A stretch of 64,000 nucleotides of DNA from Methylotenera sp. (lineage in GTDB: Bacteria > Pseudomonadota > Gammaproteobacteria > Burkholderiales > Methylophilaceae). This document shows, one piece after another, positions 19,281 to 30,829 of the stretch; the stretch's first letter is position 1, and each line of letters opens with the position of its first letter. The stretch lies in the NCBI RefSeq assembly GCF_030653755.1, contig NZ_JAURYU010000049.1, positions 43,674-107,673 on the forward strand, in the 5' to 3' direction. Position numbers and translations under genes: made by a program. Below the pieces are notes generated by a model. It did not search any database. It was not told the DNA's origin and worked only from the letters and a program-made list of their open reading frames with translations.

Positions 19281-20729
19281 TTAAGCACCTAGCTTTTTCT
19301 TCAACACTTCATTCACTTGAGCAGGGTTGGCTTTACCTTTTGAGGCTTTCATGGCTTGGCCGACTAAAGCGTTAAAAGCTTTTTCTTTGCCTGCCTTAAA
19401 CTCTTCTACCATTGCGGCATTGGCCGCCAACACTTCATCAATAATCGCTTCTATTGCACCAGTATCTGATACTTGTTTTAAGCCTTTTGCGTCAATAATG
19501 GCATCAACCTCACCTTCGCCATTCCACATCGCCTCAAACACTTGTTTGGCAGCATTGTTTGAAATAGTGTTGTCTGCAATACGTTTTAGCAGGCTTGCCA
19601 AACTCACTGAACTGACAGGTGACTCAGCTAGTGATTTTTCTTCAGCATTTAGTTTTGCGGAAATAGCACCCATTACCCAATTGGCGGCTGGTTTTGCTTC
19701 TGCACCCGCATCAACGGTTTCTACAAAATACTGAGCTAGCTCACGGCTTGCTGTCAGGCTTGCGGCATCGTAGCTGGTTAAGCCAAATTGCGTTTCAAAC
19801 CTTAACTTCATGGCCTCTGGCAATTCTGGCATTTGCGCTTGTACGCGGGTTTTATCTGCTTCTGTAATTTCTAATGGCAACAAATCAGGGTCAGGGAAGT
19901 AGCGATAGTCGTTCGCTTCTTCTTTACTGCGCATGGCGCGTGTTTCGCCTGTGTCTGGGTTAAACAATACGGTTGCTTGCTGGATGGTTCCACCATCTTC
20001 CAGAGTTTCAATCTGCCAGCGAGTTTCGTACTCAATCGCCTGTTGCATAAACTTGAATGAGTTCAGGTTTTTAATTTCACGACGTGTGCCTAATTTTTCA
20101 GTACCTTTTGGTCGCACTGATACGTTAACGTCACATCTAAAACTACCTTCTTGCATATTGCCATCGCAAATACCAATCCATTGTACTAACTCATGCAGTT
20201 TTTTTGCATAGGCGACTGCTTCAGCCGCTGAGCGCATGTCTGGTTCTGTCACAATCTCTAACAATGGCGTACCTGCACGGTTAAGATCAATACCACTCAT
20301 ACCTTCAACCGCACCATGCACAGATTTACCAGCGTCTTCTTCTAAATGTGCACGCGTGATGTTAATCACTTTTTCATAAGCAGCATTTTTGCCAACGGCT
20401 GGCACTTGTATCGTGACGGCACCTTTGCCCACTACTGGTAGCTCATACTGGCTGATTTGGTAGCCTTTTGGCAAGTCTGGATAAAAGTAGTTTTTACGCG
20501 CGAACACAGAGCGCGGGGCAATTTCTGCATTAACGGCCAAACCAAACTTAATCGCGCAATTAACCGCTTCTTTATTCAACACAGGCAACACGCCTGGCAA
20601 GGCAATACTCACTTCACACGCTTGCGTGTTAGGCTCTGCACCATAAGTGGTAGAAGCCCCTGAGAAAATTTTAGTATTTGTTCTAAGTTGGGTATGCGTT
20701 TCCAACCCAATGACGACTTCCCATTCCAT
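19281..20729 (-). CDS. gatB: Aspartyl/glutamyl-tRNA amidotransferase subunit B
   Basis: 482-aa subunit of GatCAB, which amidates mischarged Glu-tRNA(Gln) and/or Asp-tRNA(Asn). Signature segments: [31 protein letters not shown] and the kinase-like domain through [13 protein letters not shown], then the C-terminal tRNA-binding YqeY-like tail (residues about 330-482). The start overlaps the gatA stop by one base (TAATG). It is last in gatC-gatA-gatB. Confidence 0.97.
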   Translation of the reverse strand: MEWEVVIGLETHTQLRTNTKIFSGASTTYGAEPNTQACEVSIALPGVLPVLNKEAVNCAIKFGLAVNAEIAPRSVFARKNYFYPDLPKGYQISQYELPVVGKGAVTIQVPAVGKNAAYEKVINITRAHLEEDAGKSVHGAVEGMSGIDLNRAGTPLLEIVTEPDMRSAAEAVAYAKKLHELVQWIGICDGNMQEGSFRCDVNVSVRPKGTEKLGTRREIKNLNSFKFMQQAIEYETRWQIETLEDGGTIQQATVLFNPDTGETRAMRSKEEANDYRYFPDPDLLPLEITEADKTRVQAQMPELPEAMKLRFETQFGLTSYDAASLTASRELAQYFVETVDAGAEAKPAANWVMGAISAKLNAEEKSLAESPVSSVSLASLLKRIADNTISNNAAKQVFEAMWNGEGEVDAIIDAKGLKQVSDTGAIEAIIDEVLAANAAMVEEFKAGKEKAFNALVGQAMKASKGKANPAQVNEVLKKKLGA

Positions 20730-22213
20730 TATGCGCTTCCTTCTGGCTTATCCAAGGTTGGTGCTTGAGCATGCCAATCTGTCACTTGTTGATACTGATG
20801 CGCCACGTTCAACATACGCGCCTCATCAAAATAGTTACCAATAATCTGCAAGCCTACTGGCAATGGCTTACCATCTGCACTTGTAGCAAAACCAGCAGGA
20901 ACGCTCATGCCAGGCAGACCAGCCAAATTAACCGCTATCGTATACAAGTCCTCTAAGTACATAGCTACTGGATCATCAGCCTTTTGACCCGCTTTAAATG
21001 CAGTAGATGGAGCGGTTGGTCCCATAATCACATCACATTTTTTGAAAGCTTCTTCAAAGTCTTGTGCGATTAAACGTCGAATCTGCTGCGCTTTGAGGTA
21101 ATATGCATCGTAATAACCAGCACTTAACACATAAGTACCAATTAAAATGCGGCGCTTAACTTCTGCACCAAACCCCTCAGCACGGCTCTTACAATACATA
21201 TCCATCAAATCAGTATATTCTGACGCTCGGTGACCATAACGCACACCGTCGTAGCGTGATAAATTGCTTGATGCCTCAGCAGGTGCTAATACATAGTAGA
21301 CTGGTATAGAAAGACTAGAGTGAGGTAGTGATATTTCAATAAGTTCTGCTCCTAGTTCCTGATACTTTTGAATAGCCTTTTCAATTGGATCTTTTGTCGA
21401 CGGATCTATTCCAATATCAAAAAATTCTTTCGGCAAGCCAACTCTTAAACCTTGTAACGGCTTATTCAAATCACGGGTGTAATCTTCTTTTTCACGATTC
21501 AAACTTGTTGAATCACGCTCATCAAAACCAGCCATCACATTCATCATCAAGGCACAGTCTTCAGCAGACTTAGCCATTGGGCCTGCTTGATCCAAGCTAG
21601 AGGCAAAAGCAATCATACCGTAGCGTGAAACCACACCATAGGTCGGCTTTAAGCCAGTAAAGCCACATAAAGAAGCTGGTTGGCGAATTGAGCCGCCAGT
21701 ATCTGTTCCAGTAGCCGCAGCACATAAACGCGCAGCTACTGCTGCCGCACTGCCGCCACTACTGCCGCCAGGTACGCGGCTGAAATCCCAAGGATTTTTT
21801 ACACCGCCAAAATAACTGGTTTCGTTAGATGAACCCATCGCGAACTCATCCATATTGGTTTTACCCAAATTCACCGCGCCAGCATGATCAAACTGCGTAA
21901 TCACGTGCGCATCGTATGGTGCGATAAAGTTTTCCAACATTTTTGAACCACAAGTGGTTTTCCAACCTTGTGCGCAGAAAATATCTTTTTGTGCGATAGG
22001 AATACCTGTGAGCGCAGTTGCATTGCCAGCCGCGATGCGTACATCCGCCGCCTTAGCTTGGGCAAGCGTTCTATCATGGTCTAATGAAATGTAAGCATTA
22101 ATCTCTGGGTTATACGCATCAATCCTGTTCAGAAAAGTTTGCGTGAGTTCTACGCTAGAAATTTCTTTATTAGCCAACATTTGGGCTAATGTTTTTAAGC
22201 TACTGTTGATCAT
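20729..22213 (-). CDS. gatA: Aspartyl/glutamyl-tRNA amidotransferase subunit A
   Basis: 494-aa amidase-signature enzyme that releases ammonia from glutamine for GatCAB. The Ser-cisSer-Lys triad is visible in [10 protein letters not shown] (Lys), [17 protein letters not shown] (cis-Ser) and [13 protein letters not shown] (nucleophile Ser). It starts 7 nt after gatC and overlaps gatB by one base. Confidence 0.97.
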   Translation of the reverse strand: MINSSLKTLAQMLANKEISSVELTQTFLNRIDAYNPEINAYISLDHDRTLAQAKAADVRIAAGNATALTGIPIAQKDIFCAQGWKTTCGSKMLENFIAPYDAHVITQFDHAGAVNLGKTNMDEFAMGSSNETSYFGGVKNPWDFSRVPGGSSGGSAAAVAARLCAAATGTDTGGSIRQPASLCGFTGLKPTYGVVSRYGMIAFASSLDQAGPMAKSAEDCALMMNVMAGFDERDSTSLNREKEDYTRDLNKPLQGLRVGLPKEFFDIGIDPSTKDPIEKAIQKYQELGAELIEISLPHSSLSIPVYYVLAPAEASSNLSRYDGVRYGHRASEYTDLMDMYCKSRAEGFGAEVKRRILIGTYVLSAGYYDAYYLKAQQIRRLIAQDFEEAFKKCDVIMGPTAPSTAFKAGQKADDPVAMYLEDLYTIAVNLAGLPGMSVPAGFATSADGKPLPVGLQIIGNYFDEARMLNVAHQYQQVTDWHAQAPTLDKPEGSA

Positions 22214-22220
22214 ATTGCGA

Positions 22221-22535
22221 TTACTCGATTACTTTAGGGACAAGATAAAGACCGCCATCCACTGCGCGCGCGTCGGAGCCATTGCCAACTGCTGGCGAGA
22301 TTTTTTGAAATGCCTCACGCTGATTGGTTTTAGTCACCACATCATCTCGCAACCGTTGCACCACGTCTTGAGAATGTGACATCGGCACAATGCCGTCAGT
22401 ATTCACCGCTTGCATTTGCTCGATTAGGCCTAAAATCCCAGTCAGTTTTGACAAAGTTGCATTAGCGTCACTATCACTCACCTCAATACGGGCAAGATGC
22501 GCTATTTTTTTTATATCTTCAGTACTAAGTGCCAT
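22221..22535 (-). CDS. gatC: Aspartyl/glutamyl-tRNA amidotransferase subunit C
   Basis: 104-aa small subunit that wraps around GatA and bridges it to GatB. Typical start [20 protein letters not shown] and the late segment with [19 protein letters not shown]. First gene of the gatCAB operon, divergent from mreB across a 290-nt interval. Confidence 0.95.
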   Translation of the reverse strand: MALSTEDIKKIAHLARIEVSDSDANATLSKLTGILGLIEQMQAVNTDGIVPMSHSQDVVQRLRDDVVTKTNQREAFQKISPAVGNGSDARAVDGGLYLVPKVIE

Positions 22536-22672
22536 ACTTCTAATAATCCGAAATGGTTAGTTGAGTGGGTAGGTTAAACACCTATTTTTCAATATTTTGT
22601 TTGTCAATTTAAGGACTGTGTAAGTAATACGATTGCCATTAGGCTTACGTCATACTCTTAAAACTATCCTTA

Positions 22673-22708
22673 TGCACCTTAATTTTCTAATGCATCTTAA
22701 TTTTCAAC
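22673..22708. repeat. Two 18-nt tandem repeats upstream of mreB
   Basis: TGCACCTTAATTTTC (22673) and TGCATCTTAATTTTC (22691) share 14 of 15 bases with an 18-nt period. The second copy runs into the predicted mreB -35, so the pair could be a regulator site. The rest of 22536-22825 shows no gene. Confidence 0.5.
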
Positions 22709-22728
22709 AAGATATACGGTATTATAAC
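22701..22728 (+). promoter_or_regulatory. Possible mreB promoter
   Basis: TTTTCA (22701-22706) and TATAAC (22723-22728) are 16 nt apart, about 100 nt upstream of the mreB ATG. Both are partial matches to sigma-70 consensus. Confidence 0.35.
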
Positions 22729-22732
22729 CTGA

Positions 22733-23869
<1,137 letters not shown>

Positions 23870-23899
23870 CCAAAGACTCACCCCAAAGCTAGGCATGCT

Positions 23900-23941
23900 A
23901 AACATGGTCAACACTGCATCTGACTATGCATAAGCATGTTT
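23900..23941 (+). other. Two-tier stem-loop after mreB
   Basis: AAACATG (23900-23906) pairs with CATGTTT (23935-23941), and inside it TGCAT (23915-23919) pairs with ATGCA (23926-23930) around a 6-nt loop. It follows the mreB stop by 30 nt. It is a predicted RNA structure only. Confidence 0.45.
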
Positions 23942-23969
23942 TGACTTTTGGTTTAAGTGAAATAATCAG

Positions 23970-23995
23970 GATAGGCCGTATTGACACGGCCTATC
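23970..23995 (+). other. Perfect 10-bp stem-loop between mreB and mreC
   Basis: GATAGGCCGT and ACGGCCTATC are exact complements around a 6-nt loop. No U-tract follows, so it is more likely a partial terminator, pause or RNA-stability element lowering mreC/mreD output relative to mreB than a full terminator. Confidence 0.6.
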
Positions 23996-24042
23996 GCTTA
24001 TCTACTAAATAGCACTAAAGTTTGGAATTAGAATAAACCATA

Positions 24043-25113
24043 ATGGCTGGCTATCATCAAAATCTGGATCAACAACAAGCCCCAGCTTTTTTTGCGCGCG
24101 GTCCTAGCCCTCTTGCGCGGTTAGCCTTTTTTACCGCACTGTCATTAGCACTGATGGCAACAGATTCTCGATTGCAATATTTAAGCAGCATGCGCGAGCA
24201 CTTAATGGTTGTGTTACAGCCCTTGCAGCTTATTGCCAATGCGCCCTCCATGTTTTACGAATCAACAAATGAATATTTTTCTACGCACCACCGTTTACTC
24301 AGTGAAAATCAGCTACTCAGAAAGCAAGCACTAACTCAGGCAATTCCATTGCAAAAGATGAAAGCGCTAGAACTTGAAAATAGTAATTTGCGCCAATTAC
24401 TAGACGCCAATCAATCACTAGAAGAGTTTAGCCAGCTTGGCGAAATACTACACGTTGGCCGCGATCCTTTTACAAAAAAAATAGTCGTCAATCGCGGGAG
24501 CGTTCATCATGTTATGGATGGTGCTGCAGTCGTTGATGCAAAAGGTGTGATTGGACAAGTGACTCGTACTTATCCAGTAAGCAGTGAAGTCACGCTAATT
24601 ACTGACAAATCGCTTACCATTCCCATTCAAATAGAGCGCAATGGATTACGCGCAATTGCGTTTGGGCATGGCCGTGATAACACCTTAGACCTACCTTTCT
24701 TACCCGCAAATGTAGATATAAAACCCGGTGATAAGCTAATTACGTCTGGTATCGATGGCATTTATCCTAAAGGTCTTGCTGTAGCCACAGTGACAGACAT
24801 TCAAACCACACAAGATTCTCCATTTGCGAGGATTGTTTGCGTGCCTACTGGGGGCATTGAAAATCATAAACAAGTGTTACTCGTTAGCATCTCACCTACA
24901 GGAAGTACTATTAAACCTGACATCTCAAACAACCCAAGTAAACCGAGCACATCAAGCCAGCAACCAATCAATACTAGCGCCAATAATGCTAAACCGAAAG
25001 CAACAAGTTCTGGCGTAATGAATGAATCAAATCAACTAAAAAAAATAACAAATGAAGTGCCAGCAACAACAGTTGCTCCTAGCACCCCAAACAAACCTCA
25101 TGCACAAGACTAA
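24043..25113 (+). CDS. mreC: Rod shape-determining protein MreC
   Basis: 356-aa membrane-anchored periplasmic scaffold linking MreB to the cell-wall synthases. One TM near residues 25-45, a coiled coil near 65-120 (LLSENQLLRKQALTQ, LELENSNLRQLLD), then the beta-barrel MreC domain (VNRGSVHHVMDGAAVVD, GVIGQVTRTYPVSSEVTLI). The last 70 or so residues form a Ser/Thr/Pro/Asn/Lys-rich low-complexity tail. It is 173 nt after mreB and overlaps mreD by 14 nt. Confidence 0.95.
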   Translation: MAGYHQNLDQQQAPAFFARGPSPLARLAFFTALSLALMATDSRLQYLSSMREHLMVVLQPLQLIANAPSMFYESTNEYFSTHHRLLSENQLLRKQALTQAIPLQKMKALELENSNLRQLLDANQSLEEFSQLGEILHVGRDPFTKKIVVNRGSVHHVMDGAAVVDAKGVIGQVTRTYPVSSEVTLITDKSLTIPIQIERNGLRAIAFGHGRDNTLDLPFLPANVDIKPGDKLITSGIDGIYPKGLAVATVTDIQTTQDSPFARIVCVPTGGIENHKQVLLVSISPTGSTIKPDISNNPSKPSTSSQQPINTSANNAKPKATSSGVMNESNQLKKITNEVPATTVAPSTPNKPHAQD

Positions 25114-25579
25114 GTTAAAATCCATCTACTTATCATTGTTAGTCGCATTCATATGTCTGCTACTACCTTGGTCAGGCTTTGCCCTTAAGTTACGCCCAGA
25201 CTTTGTACTGCTAGTGATTATCTTCTGGATACTTCGCGCCCCGAATAGATGCAACATTGGCACAGCTTGGTTTATAGGGTTATGGGTAGACTTAGCTACT
25301 GGCGGCGTCTTTGGGCAGCACGCACTTGCTTATACGGTGACCACTTTTGTAGCAGTTATCTATCAGCGCCGCTTAGTATTATTTAGCAATTCACAGCAAT
25401 TAGTTTATGTATTGTTACTACTCGTCATCTCGCAACTGACTTTACTCACAGTCAAAACCTTTGAAGGCAGTGAATCATTAGGCTGGGCCTATTTCTTACC
25501 TAGCATCACTGGTGTCATTTTATGGCAAATTGCCGTTGCCCTCGGTTTAAACACCAGCAGACCTTCACGCAGCAAATGA
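25100..25579 (+). CDS. mreD: Rod shape-determining protein MreD
   Basis: 159-aa integral membrane protein with about five helices, length normal for MreD. The ATG at 25100 lies inside the end of mreC and gives the usual short basic N terminus (MHKTKLKS); the longer frame from 25052 adds 16 Gln-rich residues. Contains LRPDFVLLVIIFWILRAPN and LWVDLATGGVFGQHALAYT, typical of the family. Confidence 0.92.
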   Translation: MHKTKLKSIYLSLLVAFICLLLPWSGFALKLRPDFVLLVIIFWILRAPNRCNIGTAWFIGLWVDLATGGVFGQHALAYTVTTFVAVIYQRRLVLFSNSQQLVYVLLLLVISQLTLLTVKTFEGSESLGWAYFLPSITGVILWQIAVALGLNTSRPSRSK

Positions 25580-25586
25580 TGTAAGT

Positions 25587-27521
25587 ATGGTTGCTGAACT
25601 CAAAAACTATATTCATGAGCAATATTATTTTAGGCTACGCCTAGGTGTCGCAGGTTTACTTGTACTTAGCTTGTTTGCATTGCTGGCGTCTCGCTTTTAC
25701 TATCTGCAAATAATACAGTACAACCACTATCAAACATTAGCAGAAAACAATCGCATTTCACTTGTCCCTACTATTCCTAATCGTGGGTTGATTTTAGATA
25801 AAAACGGCGTTGTACTTGCACACAACTTTTTTGTTTACACGCTAGAGATCACACCCGCTAAAGTAAAAAATCTCGAAAATACAATTACTGAACTGGGACA
25901 GCTCATTGAAGTTAGCACATTAGATAAAAAGCGTTTTAAAAAATTCAGAGAGCAAAGTCATAGCTTTGAAAGTGCACCAATACGTACCCACCTCAATGAA
26001 ATTGAGGCTGCAAAATTTGCAGTTAATCATTACCGCTTTCCTGGGGTTGAGATTAAATCTCGACTGTTCAGACATTATCCGCTGGGCAAGCTTGGCTCGC
26101 ATATGGTGGGCTACATCGGGCGCATTAATGACAAAGATATTGAGAACCTTAAAGAAGATGGCGTTTACTCCAACTACAAAGGCTCAGACCACATCGGCAA
26201 AAGTGGCTTAGAGCAATTTTATGAGCAACAATTACACGGCGTTACTGGCTTCCAGCAAGTTGAAATTGATGCTGATGGCCATGCGGTGCGGGTGCTATCA
26301 AGCAACGCACCTGTTCCAGGCGATAATCTGATTCTTTCTGCTGATAGCAAACTACAGGAAATCGCAGAAACTGCTTTTGGTGAGCGACGCGGGGCAATGG
26401 TTGCCATTAATCCAAAAACAGGTGAAGTATTAACCTATGTCAGCCAGCCAACGTTTAATCCCAACTTGTTTGTAGATGGTATTGATACTGAAAACTGGAA
26501 GCTGCTCAATGAGTCTTTAGATAAGCCATTAATTAATCGTCCACTTCGTGGCATTTACCCACCAGGCTCTACATTTAAACCTTTCGTGGCGCTGGCAGGG
26601 CTAGAAGCAGGAAAACGCAATCCGCCTTTTGCGATTCAGGATCCAGGGTTTTTCATGCTGCCAGGCAGTCGCCATCGCTACCGCGACTGGAAGCCCAGCG
26701 GCCACGGCATCGTTGATATGCAAAGAGCGATTACCATTTCTTGCGATACCTTTTTCTATGGCTTAGCCATGGAGCTAGGGATAGAAAGACTCACCTCATT
26801 TGTACGCCATTTTGGGTTTGGCAGAAGATCTGACATTGACATTAAAGGTGAAATCGAAGGTTTATTGCCCACACCAGAATGGAAGATGCGCCGTTACAAG
26901 CAACCATGGTATCCAGGTGAAACTGTCATTGTTGGTATCGGTCAAGGCTACACGCTCACTACACCACTACAGTTAGCCCAAGCCACTGCAATTTTGGCGA
27001 ACAATGGCGTTGCGATGAAACCACATTTAGTGACTAAAATTCAAAATGGCTTAACAGGTAAGCAGGAATTTATCCCTAGTGTCGTACAAGACCGTATTGA
27101 GTTAAACCCTGATAATATTGAGATTGTAAAACGTGGCATGATAGATGTCACTTTACCAGGTGGCACCGCAGCTAGCGTAGGCGCCAACTCTGGTTATTCA
27201 ATTGCTGCAAAAACGGGTACCGCTCAGGTCATTGGCATTAAGCAAAATGAAAAATATAACGAGCATGCCATTAATGAGCGCCATCGTGACCATGCTTTAT
27301 TTATTGCTTTCGCGCCAGCTGAAGACCCAACGATCGCGCTTGCTGTGATTGTTGAAAACGGCGGACATGGCGGCTCAGCAGCAGGTCCTATTGCAAGAAA
27401 AGTCATGGATTATTACCTATTAGGAAAGCTACCTGCTGTCGAACCTACTATTGTGGCGAAACCACCACCTGCAAACGCTACGGGCACAGCGATAACAACT
27501 GAAGAAGAATTCCATGATTAG
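25587..27521 (+). CDS. mrdA: Penicillin-binding protein 2 (elongation transpeptidase)
   Basis: 644-aa class B PBP that cross-links peptidoglycan during elongation with RodA. N-terminal TM about residues 17-39, pedestal domain, then transpeptidase domain with the active serine in PPGSTFKPFVAL (SxxK), SCD in ITISCDTFFYG (SxN position) and KTGTAQV. It starts 7 nt after mreD and overlaps rodA by 8 nt. Confidence 0.97.
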   Translation: MVAELKNYIHEQYYFRLRLGVAGLLVLSLFALLASRFYYLQIIQYNHYQTLAENNRISLVPTIPNRGLILDKNGVVLAHNFFVYTLEITPAKVKNLENTITELGQLIEVSTLDKKRFKKFREQSHSFESAPIRTHLNEIEAAKFAVNHYRFPGVEIKSRLFRHYPLGKLGSHMVGYIGRINDKDIENLKEDGVYSNYKGSDHIGKSGLEQFYEQQLHGVTGFQQVEIDADGHAVRVLSSNAPVPGDNLILSADSKLQEIAETAFGERRGAMVAINPKTGEVLTYVSQPTFNPNLFVDGIDTENWKLLNESLDKPLINRPLRGIYPPGSTFKPFVALAGLEAGKRNPPFAIQDPGFFMLPGSRHRYRDWKPSGHGIVDMQRAITISCDTFFYGLAMELGIERLTSFVRHFGFGRRSDIDIKGEIEGLLPTPEWKMRRYKQPWYPGETVIVGIGQGYTLTTPLQLAQATAILANNGVAMKPHLVTKIQNGLTGKQEFIPSVVQDRIELNPDNIEIVKRGMIDVTLPGGTAASVGANSGYSIAAKTGTAQVIGIKQNEKYNEHAINERHRDHALFIAFAPAEDPTIALAVIVENGGHGGSAAGPIARKVMDYYLLGKLPAVEPTIVAKPPPANATGTAITTEEEFHD

Positions 27522-28608
27522 CAGAATCTTTCATTTTCTATTCAAGCATTTCGACTCATTCTTAATGGCTTGTCTGTTTTTTTCGTTGTTATTAAGTTTA
27601 TTTGTACTATACAGTGCATCTGGAGAAGATTTTTCACGCATTTATGCACAAGGCATTAATGTTACAGTTGCACTGGGTGTAATGTGGTTAGCTGCTAATA
27701 TTTCCCCATTAAATTTGGAACGTGCAGCGCGCCCACTTTACGTCCTTGGTCTATTGTTACTGATTAGTGTTGCACTGTTTGGCACGATCAGCCATGGTGC
27801 ACGCCGCTGGTTAAATCTAGGTTTCATGCAGATACAGCCTTCAGAGCTAATGAGAATAGCTGTGCCGATGATGCTTGCTTGGTACTTTGCCAGCAGAGAA
27901 GGTAAACCTAGCCCCAGTAATTTTGTTGTTGGTGGTGTGTTGCTGGCTATTCCAGTCGCGCTCATCATGAAACAGCCAGACTTAGGCACCTCCTTGCTAA
28001 TTACGTCCTCTGGCTTTTATGTATTATTTCTTGCTGGCTTAAGTTGGCGATTTTTGTTGGTTGCATCAATATCACTGCTCGCACTCATGCCTGTTTTTTG
28101 GACCTTACTACATGACTACCAAAGAAAACGTATTGAAATTCTGTTTGACCCAACCCAAGATCCCTTAGGCGCTGGCTACCATACGATTCAGGCGATTATT
28201 GCTATTGGATCAGGAGGCAGTGCAGGCAAAGGTTGGCTTAATGGCACACAAACACAGCTGGATTTTTTACCAGAACGGACTACGGACTTTATTTTTGCTG
28301 TATTTAGTGAAGAATTCGGCTTTTTAGGCAATATGTTACTGCTTACTTTATTTAGTCTGATTATCGCGCGTGGATTAGTCATTGCCTCGCAAGCACAAAA
28401 CACTTTCTCTAGGCTATTAGCTGGCAGTATCACACTCAACTTTTTCTCATATGCGTTTGTAAACATGGGGATGGTAAGCGGTATCTTACCTGTAGTTGGT
28501 GTACCATTGCCGTTGATTAGTTATGGTGGCACCTCACTGGTGACACTCTACCTAGGTTTTGGCATACTCATGAGTATTCACACGCATAAAAAACTCGTTG
28601 CAACCTAG
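27514..28608 (+). CDS. rodA: Peptidoglycan glycosyltransferase RodA (SEDS family)
   Basis: 364-aa polytopic SEDS protein that polymerises lipid II as partner of PBP2. Family segments: GARRWLNLGFMQIQPSE, MKQPDLGTSLLI, FLPERTTDFIFAVFSEEFGFLG split across the catalytic loop, and GVPLPLISYGGTSLVTL near the C terminus. Translation is probably coupled to mrdA by the 8-nt overlap. Confidence 0.97.
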   Translation: MISRIFHFLFKHFDSFLMACLFFSLLLSLFVLYSASGEDFSRIYAQGINVTVALGVMWLAANISPLNLERAARPLYVLGLLLLISVALFGTISHGARRWLNLGFMQIQPSELMRIAVPMMLAWYFASREGKPSPSNFVVGGVLLAIPVALIMKQPDLGTSLLITSSGFYVLFLAGLSWRFLLVASISLLALMPVFWTLLHDYQRKRIEILFDPTQDPLGAGYHTIQAIIAIGSGGSAGKGWLNGTQTQLDFLPERTTDFIFAVFSEEFGFLGNMLLLTLFSLIIARGLVIASQAQNTFSRLLAGSITLNFFSYAFVNMGMVSGILPVVGVPLPLISYGGTSLVTLYLGFGILMSIHTHKKLVAT

Positions 28609-28635
28609 TTACTCGCATTGCAAAGGAGGAATTGA

Positions 28636-29604
28636 ATGATTATTTTCCAAAAGGGCTTCATTATTCTATGGCTGTTATTGTTAGCTGGTTGCGCCAGCAC
28701 ATCCACTACAAAGCCTGAATCACCAAGCACCAAAAGCACACCAATAAATCAACCTAAGGAATCCAGCAACAAGGGTGCCTATTATTTGGATGATGGTCCT
28801 GGGGATGATACATCTATTGATATTGCCAGCATTCCAGATGCTCAGCCTAGAGCAGAGAAACCACTGGTCAGCACCAGCAAACCCTACCAAGCGTTGGGTC
28901 AGAAATATATTCCCATGAAGACCTATGCGCCATATACCAAGCAAGGTGTTGCGTCGTGGTATGGGAAGCGCTATCACGGTAGAAAAACCTCTAGCGGTGA
29001 AACATATGATATGTATGGTATGTCAGCTGCGCATACCACCCTGCCAATTCCTAGCTATGTCAAAGTAGTTAACCCTGCGAATGGGCGTGAAGTTGTGGTT
29101 CGCGTCAATGACAGAGGGCCTTTTAAGCATGATCGACTAATTGATTTATCTTACGCAGCTGCTTATAAATTAGGTTTAGTCGCTCAAGGTAGCGGCTTGG
29201 TAATGGTCACTGCGATTGATACCAGTCCAGAAGCTTTAAAGAAAGCAGCCAAAACTAATGTTGCAACAGTTGAACCAATCACCAGCACAGCCAATCTCAC
29301 TGATGTTACTAGCTTACCGAACACTAGTAACGGATTGATTTCAGAATCAGCCTCTACAAAAGAAATATCGCCTTCTGGCTATTATGTACAGGTAGGCGCT
29401 TTCAAGAACGAGACCAACGGCGAGCTGTTACAAAAGAAAATTCTGAACCTTGACCTTGCGGGTAATGCTGCCGTCACTAACGTGTATAATAATGGCTTAC
29501 ATCGCGTCAGGTTAGGTCCCTTTGGAACTAAAAGAGAGGCCGACATTCACGCAAACAAAGTACGAAGCAAGCTCAATATCTCAGCCATTGTTACCAATCA
29601 GTAA
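28636..29604 (+). CDS. rlpA: Septal-ring lytic transglycosylase RlpA family lipoprotein
   Basis: 322-aa outer-membrane lipoprotein. Lipobox LLAGC puts the lipidated cysteine at C19. A Pro/Ser/Thr-rich stretch is followed by the double-psi beta-barrel (GVASWYGKRYHGRKTSSGE, VVRVNDRGPF) and a C-terminal SPOR domain (YYVQVGAFKNETN to the end) that binds denuded glycan. Strong AAGGAGG sits 6 nt before the ATG. Located in the usual place after rodA. Confidence 0.95.
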   Translation: MIIFQKGFIILWLLLLAGCASTSTTKPESPSTKSTPINQPKESSNKGAYYLDDGPGDDTSIDIASIPDAQPRAEKPLVSTSKPYQALGQKYIPMKTYAPYTKQGVASWYGKRYHGRKTSSGETYDMYGMSAAHTTLPIPSYVKVVNPANGREVVVRVNDRGPFKHDRLIDLSYAAAYKLGLVAQGSGLVMVTAIDTSPEALKKAAKTNVATVEPITSTANLTDVTSLPNTSNGLISESASTKEISPSGYYVQVGAFKNETNGELLQKKILNLDLAGNAAVTNVYNNGLHRVRLGPFGTKREADIHANKVRSKLNISAIVTNQ

Positions 29605-29622
29605 ATCTAACCATTGAATCTC

Positions 29623-30801
29623 ATGCATATCATCAAAAATTACACTTTATCGCGCATTATTGCTACAACTTCTTTTGCGATTACTTTGGCTACCGCCTCT
29701 TTTACAAACTTAGCTTATGCTGGTGCAGCACAAATCGCACCGCCACCAAGTTTAGCGGTTAAAGCCTATTTACTTAAAGACTTCAATAACAACCAAACTA
29801 TTGCACAGCATAATGCTAGCATGCGTGTGGAGCCAGCCTCACTCACAAAAATAATGACCGCCTACTTAACATTTAAAGCTGTTAAAAATGGTCATTTACA
29901 ACTGAACCAAACGCTACCTATTAGCGAGCAAGCATGGAAAACTGAAGGCTCAAGAATGTTTATTGAACCTAATAAGCCAGCAACCGTCGATGAGCTTCTG
30001 CATGGCTTAATTATTGTGTCAGGTAATGATGCGTCGATTACATTAGCAGAGGGAATCGCGAGCACAGAACAACAATTTGCACTCATGATGAACAAAGAAG
30101 CGCAACGCTTGGGCATGAAAAATACGCATTACATGAATGCAACAGGATTACCAGACCCTCAACACTACACCACGGCAGAAGACTTAGCCACTTTGGCCAC
30201 TGCACTGATTCGTGACTTTCCAGAAGAATACAAACGCTTATACTCAGTTAAAGAATATACCTACAACAATATTAAACAAGCAAACCGCAACCGCCTTTTA
30301 TGGTTAGACCCTAACGTGGATGGCATGAAAACTGGCCATACTAAATCAGCAGGATATTGTTTAATTTCAACGGCAAAACGCGACAACACACGTCATATTG
30401 CAGTGATACTAGGCGCACCAACTGATGCCGCCCGTGCAACCGAAAGCCAAAAACTATTGAACTACGGGTTTCAATTTTTTGACTCAACTTTAGTGTACAA
30501 AAAAGGCCAGCAAGTGAGCAAGCTGAAAGTCTGGAAAGGCGATACCAACGAAATCATATCGACCGTTGCTAGTGACCTTTACTTAACACTACCAAAAGGT
30601 GAGTACGCTAACATTAAAGCGATTATTTCTAGCACCCAGCCACTTATTGCGCCTATCAAAAAAGGACAAGTGATTGGCCAGGTGAAATTTGTACTCAACG
30701 GCAAAACCATCAGCGAGCGCTCATTAGTCGCCAATAAATCTGTTGCAGTAGCAGGATTATTTGGTCGCGCTTGGGACTCTATTAAATTAATGATGCAATA
30801 A
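29623..30801 (+). CDS. dacC: D-alanyl-D-alanine carboxypeptidase (PBP5/6 family)
   Basis: 392-aa periplasmic enzyme trimming the terminal D-Ala of peptidoglycan stems. Signal peptide ends near NLAYA; the active serine is in EPASLTKIMTA (SxxK), then SGN in IIVSGNDASI and KTG in DGMKTGHTKSAGYC. The C-terminal PBP5-type beta domain and a terminal amphipathic helix (AWDSIKLMMQ) suggest membrane attachment. ATG 29623 is preferred to the TTG at 29614. dacA and dacC cannot be told apart by sequence alone. Confidence 0.93.
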   Translation: MHIIKNYTLSRIIATTSFAITLATASFTNLAYAGAAQIAPPPSLAVKAYLLKDFNNNQTIAQHNASMRVEPASLTKIMTAYLTFKAVKNGHLQLNQTLPISEQAWKTEGSRMFIEPNKPATVDELLHGLIIVSGNDASITLAEGIASTEQQFALMMNKEAQRLGMKNTHYMNATGLPDPQHYTTAEDLATLATALIRDFPEEYKRLYSVKEYTYNNIKQANRNRLLWLDPNVDGMKTGHTKSAGYCLISTAKRDNTRHIAVILGAPTDAARATESQKLLNYGFQFFDSTLVYKKGQQVSKLKVWKGDTNEIISTVASDLYLTLPKGEYANIKAIISSTQPLIAPIKKGQVIGQVKFVLNGKTISERSLVANKSVAVAGLFGRAWDSIKLMMQ

Positions 30802-30829
30802 ACATAACCAAATTAAACGCTATTTTAAA

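Noticed and set aside
23970..23995. Full rho-independent terminator after mreB
   Set aside because: The stem is perfect but is not followed by a run of T, and mreC needs read-through.
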